Shown here: one piece after another, positions 46,859 to 55,892 of the stretch
Layout: each line of letters begins with the position of its first letter
Numbering within the stretch: the stretch's first letter is position 1
Assembly: GCF_016806065.1 (NCBI RefSeq)
Contig: NZ_CP032405.1
Span: 1,764,001-1,828,000 of the forward strand
Length of the DNA stretch: 64,000 bases
Direction: 5' to 3'
Origin: Rhizobium rosettiformans
Lineage (GTDB): Bacteria; Pseudomonadota; Alphaproteobacteria; Rhizobiales; Rhizobiaceae
Made by a program: the position numbers and the translations under genes
The notes under the pieces: model-generated
Told to the model about the DNA's origin: nothing
What the model saw: only the letters and a program-made list of their open reading frames with translations
The model's database searches: none

Positions 46859-48469
46859 ATGAGCCTCGTCAAGAAATTCATGACGGTCGGTGGTGCGACG
46901 CTCGGCAGCCGCATCTTCGGCTTTGCGCGCGAAACCCTGATGGCCGCGGCACTCGGGACCGGTCCGGTCGCTGACGTCTTCTACGCCGCCTTCCGCTTCC
47001 CCAATCTATTCCGCCGCCTTTTTGCCGAAGGAGCGTTCAACGCCGCCTTCGTACCGCTCTTTGCCAAGGAAATCGAGGCGAATGGCATTGATGGCGCCAA
47101 GCGTTTTTCCGAAGAGGTCTTCGGAGTTCTCTTTTCTGTCCTCCTGATCCTGACGATAGGCATGCAGCTGTCGATGCCGCTGCTGGTCCAGTGGATCATC
47201 GCGCCGGGCTTTGCCAACGACCCGGAAAAGTTTGACCTGACGGTCCGCCTCGCGATCGTCATGTGCCCCTATCTCATGTGCATGTCGCTGACGGCCATGC
47301 TGAGCGGCATGCTGAATTCGCTGCATCACTTCTTTGCCGCCGCCATTGCGCCCGTCTTCCTCAATATCTTGATGATCGGTGCGCTTGGCTGGGCGCTATG
47401 GACGGGGGCTGATCCCGCCGCGACCGCCTGGGCTTTGTCCTGGTCCGTGCTGGGGGCCGGCCTTTTGCAGATGGCCGTGGTCTATATCGGCGTGCGCAAT
47501 GCCGGCATCCGGATCGGCTTCAAGCGTCCGCGATTTACCCCGAACGTGAAGCGTCTGCTGGTGCTGGCCGTACCCGCGGCGATCACCGGCGGCATCACCC
47601 AGATCAATCAGCTGATCGGCCAGGCCATCGCCTCGACCAAGGAGGGCGCGATTTCGGCCCTGCAATATGCCGATCGTATATATCAGTTGCCGCTCGGGGT
47701 CGTCGGGGTCGCCGTTGCCGTCGTGCTGCTGCCCGAACTCGCCCGGGCCTTGAAGGGCGGCCATATGAAGGAGGCGGGCAATCTCCAGAACCGCTCGATT
47801 GAATTCGTCCTCTTCCTCACCCTGCCAGCCGCTGCCGCCATCTGGGTACTGTCAGATGAAATCATCCGGGTGCTCTACGAGCGCGGCGCTTTTTCCGAGC
47901 AGAATACCGCCGTGGTTGCGTCGATCCTCGCGATCTATGGCATCGGCCTGCCGGGCTTCGTGCTGATCAAGGCGCTCCAGCCGGGCTATTACGCCCGCGA
48001 AGACACCAAGACGCCGATGCGTTTCACCATGGTATCGGTCGCGCTCAACACGGGGCTTGCCATCACGCTCTTCCCGATCTTCGAAGAGAGCGGCATCGCC
48101 ATGGCCGAGGCCGCTGCCGGCTGGACCAACACCATCCTGTTGTTTTCGGTGCTGCTGTGGCGGGGCCACCTCATTTTCGAGTGGTCGCTTGTGACGCGGA
48201 CCCTGCGTCTGATGATCGCCTCCGCCATTATGGCCGGCCTGCTCGTCTATCTCTCCGATCGCTGGGCTGACTGGCTTTCACCATCAAGCCCGCTCTTCGA
48301 GCAGTTGCTGGCGCTGGGTGGGCTGATTGCAATCGCCATGCCGGTCTATTTCGGCATCGCCTTCCTAATTGGTGGCGCCGACTGGCGTCTGGTGCTCCGC
48401 AGCCTCAAGCGCAGGAAAAAGACAGCGGACGAGGCCGTTGTCAGCCCGGCCGAGCAGGATCAGCAATAG
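46859..48469 (+). CDS. murJ: Lipid II flippase MurJ
   Basis: MurJ moves lipid II across the inner membrane for peptidoglycan synthesis. The 536-residue protein has about 14 membrane helices and the MviN signatures GSRIFGFARETLMA and FPNLFRRLFAEGAFNAAFVPLF at the start. It begins 3 bases after glnD, so the two are coupled. Its 3' end overlaps the convergent DUF882-type gene by 10 bases. Confidence 0.95.
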   Translation: MSLVKKFMTVGGATLGSRIFGFARETLMAAALGTGPVADVFYAAFRFPNLFRRLFAEGAFNAAFVPLFAKEIEANGIDGAKRFSEEVFGVLFSVLLILTIGMQLSMPLLVQWIIAPGFANDPEKFDLTVRLAIVMCPYLMCMSLTAMLSGMLNSLHHFFAAAIAPVFLNILMIGALGWALWTGADPAATAWALSWSVLGAGLLQMAVVYIGVRNAGIRIGFKRPRFTPNVKRLLVLAVPAAITGGITQINQLIGQAIASTKEGAISALQYADRIYQLPLGVVGVAVAVVLLPELARALKGGHMKEAGNLQNRSIEFVLFLTLPAAAAIWVLSDEIIRVLYERGAFSEQNTAVVASILAIYGIGLPGFVLIKALQPGYYAREDTKTPMRFTMVSVALNTGLAITLFPIFEESGIAMAEAAAGWTNTILLFSVLLWRGHLIFEWSLVTRTLRLMIASAIMAGLLVYLSDRWADWLSPSSPLFEQLLALGGLIAIAMPVYFGIAFLIGGADWRLVLRSLKRRKKTADEAVVSPAEQDQQ

Positions 48470-48879
48470 GTCCAAGTGCGTTTCGGGCCGATATCGACAT
48501 GCACGATGCCGTTGCAGTAGCGCCCGATGCCGCCGATGCCGGGCGCGCTGCGGGCGGCGGCCACGATCTTCTTCTCGGGCACGCCGGGCACGCGAATGTC
48601 CGCTGCAAAACAATGGCTGTGCTGCGAGCGGCCCGAGCGCGGGCGGTGGCCGGAGGTCACGACCGGCGTCTTGCCGGTCTTCTTGGCGATGTGAGCGAGG
48701 ATGCCCTTCAGCTCATCGGGAAAACAGTTGGCTTTGACGCTGACACGCTGCAGCGTATAGGCGACAGTGGTGTCGTGCTTCATGAAGAAGTGGCGCTTCT
48801 TCTTCTCCACGGCCTCGACGGGCGAGAGGAGACAGAGCGAAACTACGCAGCCGAGCGCGACGCGAAACAAAGTGCGCAT
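48460..48879 (-). CDS. Peptidase M15-like/DUF882 exported protein
   Basis: The 139-residue protein has a signal peptide (about 1-23, cleavage near VEA) and a small M15A/YcbK-type domain. Candidate zinc ligands are in SGHRPRSGRSQHSHCFAADIRV and the final HVDIG, matching D-Ala-D-Ala carboxypeptidase-like peptidases. It probably acts on peptidoglycan in the periplasm. Its last 10 bases overlap the end of murJ on the other strand. Confidence 0.8.
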   Translation of the reverse strand: MRTLFRVALGCVVSLCLLSPVEAVEKKKRHFFMKHDTTVAYTLQRVSVKANCFPDELKGILAHIAKKTGKTPVVTSGHRPRSGRSQHSHCFAADIRVPGVPEKKIVAAARSAPGIGGIGRYCNGIVHVDIGPKRTWTYC

Positions 48880-49129
48880 GAGTGACCTTCTGGAATGGGA
48901 TTGTTCTTTGGAGCGATCCAGATCGCTTTCGGCGGGTTTTTATTCCCCGAAATGTGTCAAATTTGGTGCGCTTTGCTCTTTTCTGCTTTTCGAGCCCGCA
49001 TCAGCTCGCGAATCACGGTCTTGGCACGTCGCAAATTCATTCCCTAAACCCCTCGATTCTGGGAGCAAATTTCCCTATGCGTGACATCGAGTGCGTCTTC
49101 GTCACACATCAAACTGAAAGTGCGATTTC

Positions 49130-49557
49130 ATGAGCGGAAACAGCCTCTTTCTCGTCAGCCTGGTCGTCGATACCTATGATCGGGCCAAGGCCTTCTATTG
49201 CAGTGCCCTCGGCCTCGAGTGCCTTGAGGACAGCCTGATGCCCGACGGCAAACGCTGGCTGGTGGTCCGTCCAATAGGTGCCGAGGTGCCTCGCTTCTGA
49301 TCGCCGAGGCGCCGAACGATGCCCAGCGTGCAGCAATCGGCAACCAGACCGGCGGTCGCGTCGGCTTCTTCCTGAAAACGGATGATTTTGCCCGCGACCA
49401 TGCGCGCTTCGTGAAGGCGGGTGTCGTGTTCAAGGAGGCTCCGCGTCTTGAGGTCTATGGAACCGTCGCCGTGTTCCAGGATCTCTATGGCAATCTCTGG
49501 GACCTGATTGAGCCGGCGCCAGCAGAGCCTTCCTTGTCCGCCGAAGTGAGCGCTTGA
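49130..49557 (+). pseudogene. VOC family gene with a single-base frameshift
   Basis: The first frame reads MSGNSLFLVSLVVDTYDRAK and stops after 56 codons at 49298-49300. The shifted frame continues with VOC family sequence ([56 protein letters not shown]) to a stop at 49555-49557. The span is 428 bases; adding one G near 49284 (GAGGTGCC to GAGGGTGCC) gives an unbroken 142-residue glyoxalase-like protein. It is either a recent pseudogene or a sequencing error. Confidence 0.8.
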
Positions 49558-49637
49558 TTGCGCCCCGCCCGCCGTGCATAAGCCGTGACCGACACGATCA
49601 GAGGATCGGGCCCTCCACCAGCCTGTTGAGGATTATT

Positions 49638-50702
49638 ATGACTGAGTTCAAGCCGCTGGTTTTCTCCGGCGTTCAGCCGACTGGCAATCTCCATCTCGGC
49701 AATTATCTCGGTGCGATCAGGAAGTTCGTCGCGCTCCAGGAAAACAACGACTGCATCTACTGCGTCGTCGATCTGCACGCGCTGACGGCCCAGCTCGTCC
49801 ACGAGGACATGGCGACCCAGATTCGTTCGATCACCGCCGCCTTCCTCGCCGCCGGCATCGACCCGAAGAAGCACATCGTCTTCAACCAGTCCCAGGTGCC
49901 GCAGCATGCGGAACTCGCCTGGATATTCAACTGCGTCGCCCGCATCGGCTGGATGAACCGGATGACCCAGTTCAAGGACAAGGCCGGCAAGGACCGCGAG
50001 CAGGCCTCGCTCGGTCTCTACGCCTATCCGAGCCTGATGGCCGCAGACATTCTCGTCTACCGCGCGACCCATGTGCCGGTTGGGGAAGACCAGAAGCAGC
50101 ATCTGGAGCTCGCCCGCGACATCGCCATGAAGTTCAACCTGGACTTCCATGACAAAATCAAGCCGACCGGTCTCGGCATCGACATCAAGGTCGGCGAAGA
50201 GCCGGTGCATGCTTATTTCCCGATGGTTGAGCCGCTGATCGATGGCCCGGCGCCCCGCGTCATGAGCCTCAAGGACGGCACCAAGAAGATGTCGAAGTCG
50301 GATCCGTCTGATCTGTCGCGCATCAACCTGATGGATGACCAGGACGCGATCTCCAAGAAGATCCGCAAGGCCAAGACCGATCCGGATGCATTGCCGAGCG
50401 AGACGGAAGGCCTCAAAGGCCGTCCCGAAGCCGACAACCTCGTCGGCATCTTCGCAGCCCTTGCCGACAAGTCGAAGGCCGATGTGCTTTCCGAGTTCGG
50501 CGGCCAGCAGTTCTCCGTCTTCAAGCCGGCACTGATCGATCTGGCGGTCGCGGCACTCGGCCCGATCAATGCCGAGATGCGCCGCCTGATGGAAGACCCC
50601 GGTCACATCGATGCGGTCCTGCGCGACGGCGGCGAGCGTGCCCGCACCCGCGCCGAAAAGAACATGAACGAAGTCCGCGACATCATCGGCTTCGTGCGAT
50701 AA
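49638..50702 (+). CDS. trpS: Tryptophanyl-tRNA synthetase
   Basis: TrpS charges tRNA-Trp. The 354-residue class I synthetase has the HIGH-like motif [11 protein letters not shown] near the start and KMSKS in [11 protein letters not shown]. The long insertion after the first motif is normal for the alphaproteobacterial type. The ATG at 49638 has TTGAGGA upstream; the open frame to 49554 runs into the VOC pseudogene and is not conserved. Confidence 0.95.
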   Translation: MTEFKPLVFSGVQPTGNLHLGNYLGAIRKFVALQENNDCIYCVVDLHALTAQLVHEDMATQIRSITAAFLAAGIDPKKHIVFNQSQVPQHAELAWIFNCVARIGWMNRMTQFKDKAGKDREQASLGLYAYPSLMAADILVYRATHVPVGEDQKQHLELARDIAMKFNLDFHDKIKPTGLGIDIKVGEEPVHAYFPMVEPLIDGPAPRVMSLKDGTKKMSKSDPSDLSRINLMDDQDAISKKIRKAKTDPDALPSETEGLKGRPEADNLVGIFAALADKSKADVLSEFGGQQFSVFKPALIDLAVAALGPINAEMRRLMEDPGHIDAVLRDGGERARTRAEKNMNEVRDIIGFVR

Positions 50703-50715
50703 GGTCTCGGTCGCT

Positions 50716-50738
50716 GGCGGGTCCGCCCGGAGCCCGCC
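50716..50738 (+). terminator. Stem-loop between trpS and the Usp gene
   Basis: GGCGGG and CCCGCC form a 6-bp stem with an 11-nt loop, 14 bases after trpS. No T run follows, so it is at most an attenuator. Confidence 0.35.
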
Positions 50739-50775
50739 CGCGTCACATGTCATCGGTCCGGCGGCGGGGTTCTTT

Positions 50776-51267
50776 ATGGTTTCAACGCGTCTGTCACGTC
50801 TTGAAGGTCACCGCCGCAAGTTCATGGCGGTGATCGACAACACCCCGGAATGCTCGCGCGCGGTCCACTATGCCGGCCGCCGCGCCAAGAATTCCAATGG
50901 CGGACTGGTGCTGATCTACGTGATCCCGGAAGGCGACTTCCAGCAGTGGCTGGGCGTCGAGGAGATCATGCGGGCGGAGGCCCGGGAAGAGGCCGAAGCC
51001 ATCATGGCGAAGGCAGCCCAGACCGTGCGCGACACCATCGGTATTGAGCCCGAGCTCATCATCCGCGAGGGAAGCGCCTATCCTGAGATCAACAGTCTGA
51101 TCGAGGAAGACCGCGACATTGCGATCCTCGTCCTCGCGGCCGGCTCGACCAAGGAAGGGCCGGGCCCTCTGGTCTCGATGATCGCCGGCCGGGCTGCCGC
51201 TTTCCCGATCCCGGTCACGGTCCTGCCGGATACGCTGACCAATGAGGAAATCGACGCGCTTTGCTAA
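50776..51267 (+). CDS. Universal stress protein (UspA family)
   Basis: The 163-residue protein is a single Usp domain preceded by a short basic leader. The start of the domain is FMAVIDNTPECSRAVHYAGRRA, with the acidic residue and alanine-rich helix of the fold. The ATP-binding G-x2-G-x9-G-(S/T) motif is not clean near the C-terminus (SMIAGRAAAFPIPVTVLP), so it may be the non-ATP-binding type. Expression control is not evident. Confidence 0.85.
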   Translation: MVSTRLSRLEGHRRKFMAVIDNTPECSRAVHYAGRRAKNSNGGLVLIYVIPEGDFQQWLGVEEIMRAEAREEAEAIMAKAAQTVRDTIGIEPELIIREGSAYPEINSLIEEDRDIAILVLAAGSTKEGPGPLVSMIAGRAAAFPIPVTVLPDTLTNEEIDALC

Positions 51268-51317
51268 TTTGAGCATCCTGCCGATCACGTCTTGAAGATG
51301 GAGCCTGCAGGGTCTAT

Positions 51318-51334
51318 TTTTGAAACATTCTAAT
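51318..51334. promoter_or_regulatory. Irr/ICE-box-like motif upstream of nfuA
   Basis: TTTTGAA-ACA-TTCTAAT matches the rhizobial iron control element TTTAGAA-N3-TTCTAAA with one mismatch in each arm. It lies 33 bases before the nfuA start, where a bound Irr protein could block transcription. Irr represses or activates iron-sulfur and heme genes under low iron in this group. Confidence 0.45.
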
Positions 51335-51367
51335 CTTTAGCGGTGCATTCACCGCCCGGAGGCCATT

Positions 51368-51931
51368 ATGTTCATCCAGACCGAAGCCACGCCGAACCCG
51401 GCGACCCTGAAATTCTTGCCCGGCAAGGTGGTCATGGAAACCGGCACCGCCGAGTTCCGCGATGCCGGCAGCGCGAGCGCTTCTCCGCTTGCGGCGCGCA
51501 TCTTCGCGATCCCGGGCGTGACCGGCGTCTTCTTTGGCTACGATTTCGTCACCGTCTCCAAAGACGGTCCGGAATGGCACCACCTGAAGCCGGCAATCCT
51601 CGGCACGATCATGGAGCATTTCATGAGCGGCGCACCGGTCATGGGAACGGCTTCGACATCGGCACAGACCGACACCGATGAGGAATTCTTCGATGCCGGC
51701 GACGAGACGATCGTAGCGACCATCAAGGAACTGCTCGAGACCCGCGTCCGCCCCGCCGTCGCCCAGGATGGCGGCGACATCACCTTCCGCGGTTTCAAGG
51801 ACGGCAAGGTCTTCCTCAACATGAAGGGCTCCTGCGCCGGCTGCCCGTCCTCGACGGCGACCCTGAAGCATGGCGTGCAGAACCTGCTGCGCCACTTCGT
51901 TCCGGAAGTGCAGGAAGTCGAAGCGGTCTGA
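51368..51931 (+). CDS. nfuA: Iron-sulfur scaffold protein (NfuA-like)
   Basis: The 187-residue protein carries Fe-S clusters to apoproteins. It has an N-terminal Nfu_N domain (about 1-87) beginning MFIQTEATPNPATLKFLPG and a C-terminal NifU domain (about 110-180) with the cluster cysteines in CAGC (about 156-159). A GGAGG site precedes the ATG. An iron-box-like motif upstream fits a role in iron homeostasis, and a Fur-family gene lies three genes downstream. Confidence 0.92.
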   Translation: MFIQTEATPNPATLKFLPGKVVMETGTAEFRDAGSASASPLAARIFAIPGVTGVFFGYDFVTVSKDGPEWHHLKPAILGTIMEHFMSGAPVMGTASTSAQTDTDEEFFDAGDETIVATIKELLETRVRPAVAQDGGDITFRGFKDGKVFLNMKGSCAGCPSSTATLKHGVQNLLRHFVPEVQEVEAV

Positions 51932-51952
51932 TTGGACCGGACTGGAGACGAG

Positions 51953-52600
51953 ATGATCGTTCTTGCGATCGACACGGCGGGTGTGGACTGCGCAGCCGCC
52001 GTTTTTGATTCGAAGGCGGACAAGCTCATCGGGCGTGTCAGCGAAACCATTGGTCGTGGCCATGCCGAACGGCTGATGGCGATGATCGACGAGGCGCTTG
52101 CTGAAGCCGGGCTCACGCTCGGCGATATCGAGCGCATTGGCGTGACCGTCGGTCCCGGTTCCTTCACCGGCATCCGTGTCGGTGTCGCGTCCGCCCGTGG
52201 CCTGGCTCTCGCGCTCGGCGTCGATTGTGTCGGTGTTTCCACGCTGGAAGTGCTTGCGCAGACGATGTCGACGACGGACGGGTCGATCCTTGCCGCGATC
52301 AATGCCCACCGCGACCAGATCTATGCCCAAAGCTTTGTGAACGGTGTTCCCCAGGATGAGCCGCTACTGCTCGAGCTCGATGACTATCTCGCGCGCGCAG
52401 CTGCTCCCGGCGTGGTCCTCGTCGGTTCGGCATCCGCCCTCGTCGCCGACCGGAATGCCGAGACCGGCCCCGACCATTACCCGATCGAGATCGTCGCGCG
52501 CATTTCAGCAGTGGCGAAAGCTCAGGGCAAGCCGAAGCCGCTTTATCTCAGGGGACCGGATGCCAAACCGCAGACCGGGTTTGCCGTATCGAGAGCCTGA
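51953..52600 (+). CDS. tsaB: tRNA threonylcarbamoyladenosine biosynthesis protein TsaB
   Basis: TsaB is the non-catalytic partner of TsaD in making t6A37 on tRNAs that read ANN codons. The 215-residue protein begins MIVLAIDTAG and has the GPGSFTGIRVG motif. The ATG at 51953 follows GGAGA. It starts 21 bases after nfuA and is 1 base from rimI, so it is in an operon with rimI. Confidence 0.9.
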   Translation: MIVLAIDTAGVDCAAAVFDSKADKLIGRVSETIGRGHAERLMAMIDEALAEAGLTLGDIERIGVTVGPGSFTGIRVGVASARGLALALGVDCVGVSTLEVLAQTMSTTDGSILAAINAHRDQIYAQSFVNGVPQDEPLLLELDDYLARAAAPGVVLVGSASALVADRNAETGPDHYPIEIVARISAVAKAQGKPKPLYLRGPDAKPQTGFAVSRA

Positions 52601-52601
52601 C

Positions 52602-53099
52602 ATGCGCGACAGCCTGTTCTACCGCCAGCCTGAGTTCGAAATTGTCCCCATGATCTCCGAACACTGCCACGCAGTCTCCGAGCTGCATGGCCAGCGCTTC
52701 CCGAGAGCCTGGGGCGATGGCGAGTTCCTGAGCTTGCTTCTGCAGCCCAACACCTTCGGCTTTGCCGCCTGGCAGACCAATACGCTGATCTTCAAGGCCC
52801 CGCTCGCGGGATTCGTGCTGGCGCGCGAGGTCGCCGGCGAGGCAGAAATCCTGACGATTGCGGTGAGCGACAAGGTCGCCCGCTTCGGCCTCGGCTGGCG
52901 GCTGATGCAGGCGGCACTGCGCGAAGCGAAGTCGCGGGGTGGTGAATCCATGTTCCTGGAAGTCGATGATGGTAACCACGCAGCCCTTGGGCTTTACCGC
53001 AAGCTCGGCTTCGAGAAGGCCGGCGAACGCCCGGCCTATTACACCGACGAAAACGGCCGCCGGTCCTCCGCGCTTGTCATGCGCCGTGATCTTCGCTAA
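52602..53099 (+). CDS. rimI: Ribosomal-protein-alanine N-acetyltransferase
   Basis: RimI acetylates the N-terminus of S18 and is encoded beside tsaB in many bacteria. The 165-residue GNAT protein has the acetyl-CoA binding region FGLGWRLMQAALREAKSRGG and the YRKLGFEKAG strand-helix. The ATG at 52602 follows the tsaB stop by a single base; open frame upstream lies inside tsaB and is not used. Confidence 0.9.
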   Translation: MRDSLFYRQPEFEIVPMISEHCHAVSELHGQRFPRAWGDGEFLSLLLQPNTFGFAAWQTNTLIFKAPLAGFVLAREVAGEAEILTIAVSDKVARFGLGWRLMQAALREAKSRGGESMFLEVDDGNHAALGLYRKLGFEKAGERPAYYTDENGRRSSALVMRRDLR

Positions 53100-53143
53100 C
53101 CGGTCGGTTGGACGAACCGACCTTCTGCGGATATGCTGACACC

Positions 53144-53572
53144 ATGAATGACGCCCTGAAATCGTTGGAAGCGCTGTGTGCCGAGCGGGGCATGCGCATG
53201 ACCGAGCAGCGCCGCGTCATCGCTCGCATCCTCGAAGAATCCGACGATCACCCGGATGTTGAGGAGCTCTATCGTCGCTCCTCCAAGATCGATGCCAAGA
53301 TCTCGATCTCGACGGTCTACCGCACCGTCAAACTCTTCGAAGATGCCGGCATCATCGAGCGGCACGATTTCCGTGACGGCCGCTCTCGCTATGAGACCGT
53401 TCCGGAAGAACATCATGATCACCTGATCGATCTGAAGACCGGTACCGTCGTCGAATTTCATTCACCGGAGATCGAAGCGCTCCAGGAGCGGATCGCCCGT
53501 GAACACGGTTTCCGCCTCGTCGGCCACCGCCTCGAACTCTATGGCATTCCGCTGTCGAAGGACGAGAAATAA
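53144..53572 (+). CDS. fur: Fur family metal-responsive regulator (Fur/Mur)
   Basis: The 142-residue protein is a ferric-uptake-type repressor. The winged helix (MRMTEQRRVIARILEESDDHPDVEELYRR, about 18-46) and the metal region PEEHHDHLI (about 85) are present, but the C-terminal CxxC structural zinc site of E. coli Fur is missing, as in rhizobial Mur proteins that sense manganese. The ATG at 53144 matches homologue starts. It is in the tsaB-rimI-fur-olsA series. Confidence 0.88.
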   Translation: MNDALKSLEALCAERGMRMTEQRRVIARILEESDDHPDVEELYRRSSKIDAKISISTVYRTVKLFEDAGIIERHDFRDGRSRYETVPEEHHDHLIDLKTGTVVEFHSPEIEALQERIAREHGFRLVGHRLELYGIPLSKDEK

Positions 53573-53602
53573 GCCGATGCCCGCCATGCCAGTGAGGCCC
53601 GC

Positions 53603-54400
53603 GTGATCAACTGGCTGAGGGTCGGGCTCTATCTCATTGTGCTGCTGGTGGTCTCGGGGCTGCTGATCCCAGTCCAGCTGTTGGCGCTGCGCTTCGACTG
53701 GCTGCTTCGCCGCCGTTTGCCGCGCCGCTGGCATCGGCTGGCCCTCTGGTTCCTCGGCATCCGCGTGCATGTCCACGGCACCCTCGACACCCGCCGTCCG
53801 CTGATGATCGCCGCCAATCACGCCTCCTGGAAGGATATTCTCGTCCTCGGCTCGCTCGCCGATGTCACCTTCATCGCCAAGACCGAGGTCGGCTCCTGGC
53901 CCGTCTTCGGCTTCCTGGCGAGGTTGCAGAAAACCATCTTCGTCGTGCGGGAAGAAAAGCGCCGAACCGGCGACCAGGTCAATGAGATCGCAGCCCGCAT
54001 GGCCGATGGCGAAATCGTCGTGCTCTTCCCGGAAGGCACGACGTCGGATGGTAACCGCATCCTCGGCATCAAGTCTTCCCTCTTTGGGGCGGCCGCAGCC
54101 GCACTGCCGAATGAAGAGGATGCGGTGGTGCATGTCCAGCCTGTCGCGATCGCCTACACCCGCGTCCAGGGCATGCCCATGGGCCGCTATCACCGTCCGA
54201 TCGCCGGCTGGCCGGGTGATGTCGGGCTGATGGAGCACCTTATGGGCGTCTTGCGCGCCGGAGCGCTCGATGTCGACGTGACCTTCGGCGAGACGGTGGA
54301 GTTCAAGAAAGGCGACAGCCGCAAGGCGCTTGCCATCCGCATCGAGGAACAGCTGCGCACCCTGCTGCTCGCCCATCTGCGCGGTCGGCATCGCCGCTGA
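53603..54400 (+). CDS. olsA: Lyso-ornithine lipid acyltransferase OlsA (PlsC family)
   Basis: The 265-residue membrane enzyme has an N-terminal helix and the PlsC acyltransferase motifs NHASWKD (HxxxxD) and FPEGTTSDGNR. Its location next to miaB matches the position of olsA in Sinorhizobium, where it adds the second acyl chain to lyso-ornithine lipid made by OlsB, so I favour OlsA over a general PlsC. The GTG at 53603 has GAGG upstream. Confidence 0.85.
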   Translation: MINWLRVGLYLIVLLVVSGLLIPVQLLALRFDWLLRRRLPRRWHRLALWFLGIRVHVHGTLDTRRPLMIAANHASWKDILVLGSLADVTFIAKTEVGSWPVFGFLARLQKTIFVVREEKRRTGDQVNEIAARMADGEIVVLFPEGTTSDGNRILGIKSSLFGAAAAALPNEEDAVVHVQPVAIAYTRVQGMPMGRYHRPIAGWPGDVGLMEHLMGVLRAGALDVDVTFGETVEFKKGDSRKALAIRIEEQLRTLLLAHLRGRHRR

Positions 54401-54457
54401 ACGTGGCGGCCAACTTTTCGGTTTAATCGCGCACCGAAAACCACTAAATAGCGCGCC

Positions 54458-55852
54458 ATGACCCAGGAAACCGCGAGCCTCACCGAAACGCCGATGCCGG
54501 GCGCCAACACGCGCAAGGTCTTCATCAAGACCTATGGCTGCCAGATGAACGTCTATGACAGCGGCCGCATGGCCGATGCCCTCGCGGCGGATGGTTATGC
54601 CCCGACCGAGGTCATGGAAGAGGCAGATCTCGTCCTCTTGAACACCTGTCACATCCGTGAAAAGGCCGCCGAAAAGGTCTATTCGGCGCTCGGTCGCCTG
54701 CGTGAGCACAAGAAAGCCCGCGCAGCTGAAGGCAAGGAATTCATGATTGGCGTCGCCGGTTGCGTCGCCCAGGCTGAAGGCGAGGAAATCTCGCGTCGAG
54801 AACCAGCAGTCGACGTGGTGCTTGGCCCCCAGACCTATCACCGTCTGCCGCAGGCGCTCCAGAAGGCTCGGGCCGGCGAGCGCGTGGTCGATACCGAATA
54901 TGCGCTGGAAGACAAGTTCGAGTACCTGCCGGACCCGACCAAGGTCGCGGGCAAGCCGCGCTCGGTCACGGCATTCCTCACCGTGCAGGAAGGCTGCGAC
55001 AAGTTCTGCACCTTCTGCGTCGTGCCTTATACCCGTGGCTCGGAAGTCTCCCGCCCGCTCTCCCAGTTGCTGACCGAAGCCCGTCGCCTCGTCGATTCAG
55101 GTGTGCGCGAATTGACCCTGCTCGGCCAGAACGTCAATGCCTGGCATGGCGAAGACGAGAAGGGGCGGGCGATCGGCCTCGGCGATCTGCTCTACCGGCT
55201 CGCTGAAATCCCCGGTCTCGCCCGCCTGCGCTACACCACAAGCCATCCGCGCGACATGGACGATCGGTTGATCGAGGCACATCGCGATCTCAGGATGCTT
55301 ATGCCCTATCTACATCTGCCGGTGCAATCTGGGTCCGACCGGATCCTGAAAGCCATGAACCGGCGCCACAAGGCCTCCGAATATGTCGCCCTCATTGAGC
55401 GCATCCGTTCTGTCCGTCCTGACATCGCGCTGTCGGGCGATTTCATCGTCGGTTTCCCGGGCGAGACGGATCAGGACTTCGAGGACACGATGAATCTCGT
55501 CCGCGAAGTGAACTACGCGCAGGCTTATTCGTTCAAGTATTCGACACGTCCCGGCACGCCCGGCGCCGATCTGCCGGATCATGTGGCCGAGGATGTGAAG
55601 ACCGAACGCCTGGCACGGCTCCAGGCGCTGTTGCTGGAACAGCAGCAGGCCTTCATGCAGTCGATGATCGGCAAGACCATTGATTTGCTCCTGGAGAAGC
55701 CGGGCCGCATGCCGGGGCAGTTGATCGGTCGGTCGCCTTGGCTACAGTCTGTGAATGTTGATGCAAAGTCATCGCAAATCGGTGACATTATACAGGTACG
55801 AATCACCGCAGCCGGCCCAAACAGCTTGTTTGCCGAGGTGGCAGAGGGTTAG
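54458..55852 (+). CDS. miaB: tRNA-2-methylthio-N6-dimethylallyladenosine synthase MiaB
   Basis: MiaB adds a methylthio group to i6A37 of tRNAs. The 464-residue radical SAM protein has three N-terminal cluster cysteines ([24 protein letters not shown]), the SAM cluster CDKFCTFC and a C-terminal TRAM domain. Length is standard. The gene starts 57 bases after olsA and precedes phoH. Confidence 0.95.
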   Translation: MTQETASLTETPMPGANTRKVFIKTYGCQMNVYDSGRMADALAADGYAPTEVMEEADLVLLNTCHIREKAAEKVYSALGRLREHKKARAAEGKEFMIGVAGCVAQAEGEEISRREPAVDVVLGPQTYHRLPQALQKARAGERVVDTEYALEDKFEYLPDPTKVAGKPRSVTAFLTVQEGCDKFCTFCVVPYTRGSEVSRPLSQLLTEARRLVDSGVRELTLLGQNVNAWHGEDEKGRAIGLGDLLYRLAEIPGLARLRYTTSHPRDMDDRLIEAHRDLRMLMPYLHLPVQSGSDRILKAMNRRHKASEYVALIERIRSVRPDIALSGDFIVGFPGETDQDFEDTMNLVREVNYAQAYSFKYSTRPGTPGADLPDHVAEDVKTERLARLQALLLEQQQAFMQSMIGKTIDLLLEKPGRMPGQLIGRSPWLQSVNVDAKSSQIGDIIQVRITAAGPNSLFAEVAEG

Positions 55853-55892
55853 AGTGAGGGCCTGAACCTGATCGCAACAGGAGCCTGATCGC

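Noticed and set aside
49485..50753. A 422-codon reverse open frame over trpS
   Set aside because: It is a mirror of the trpS coding sequence in another frame, with no ribosome site or recognisable domain.
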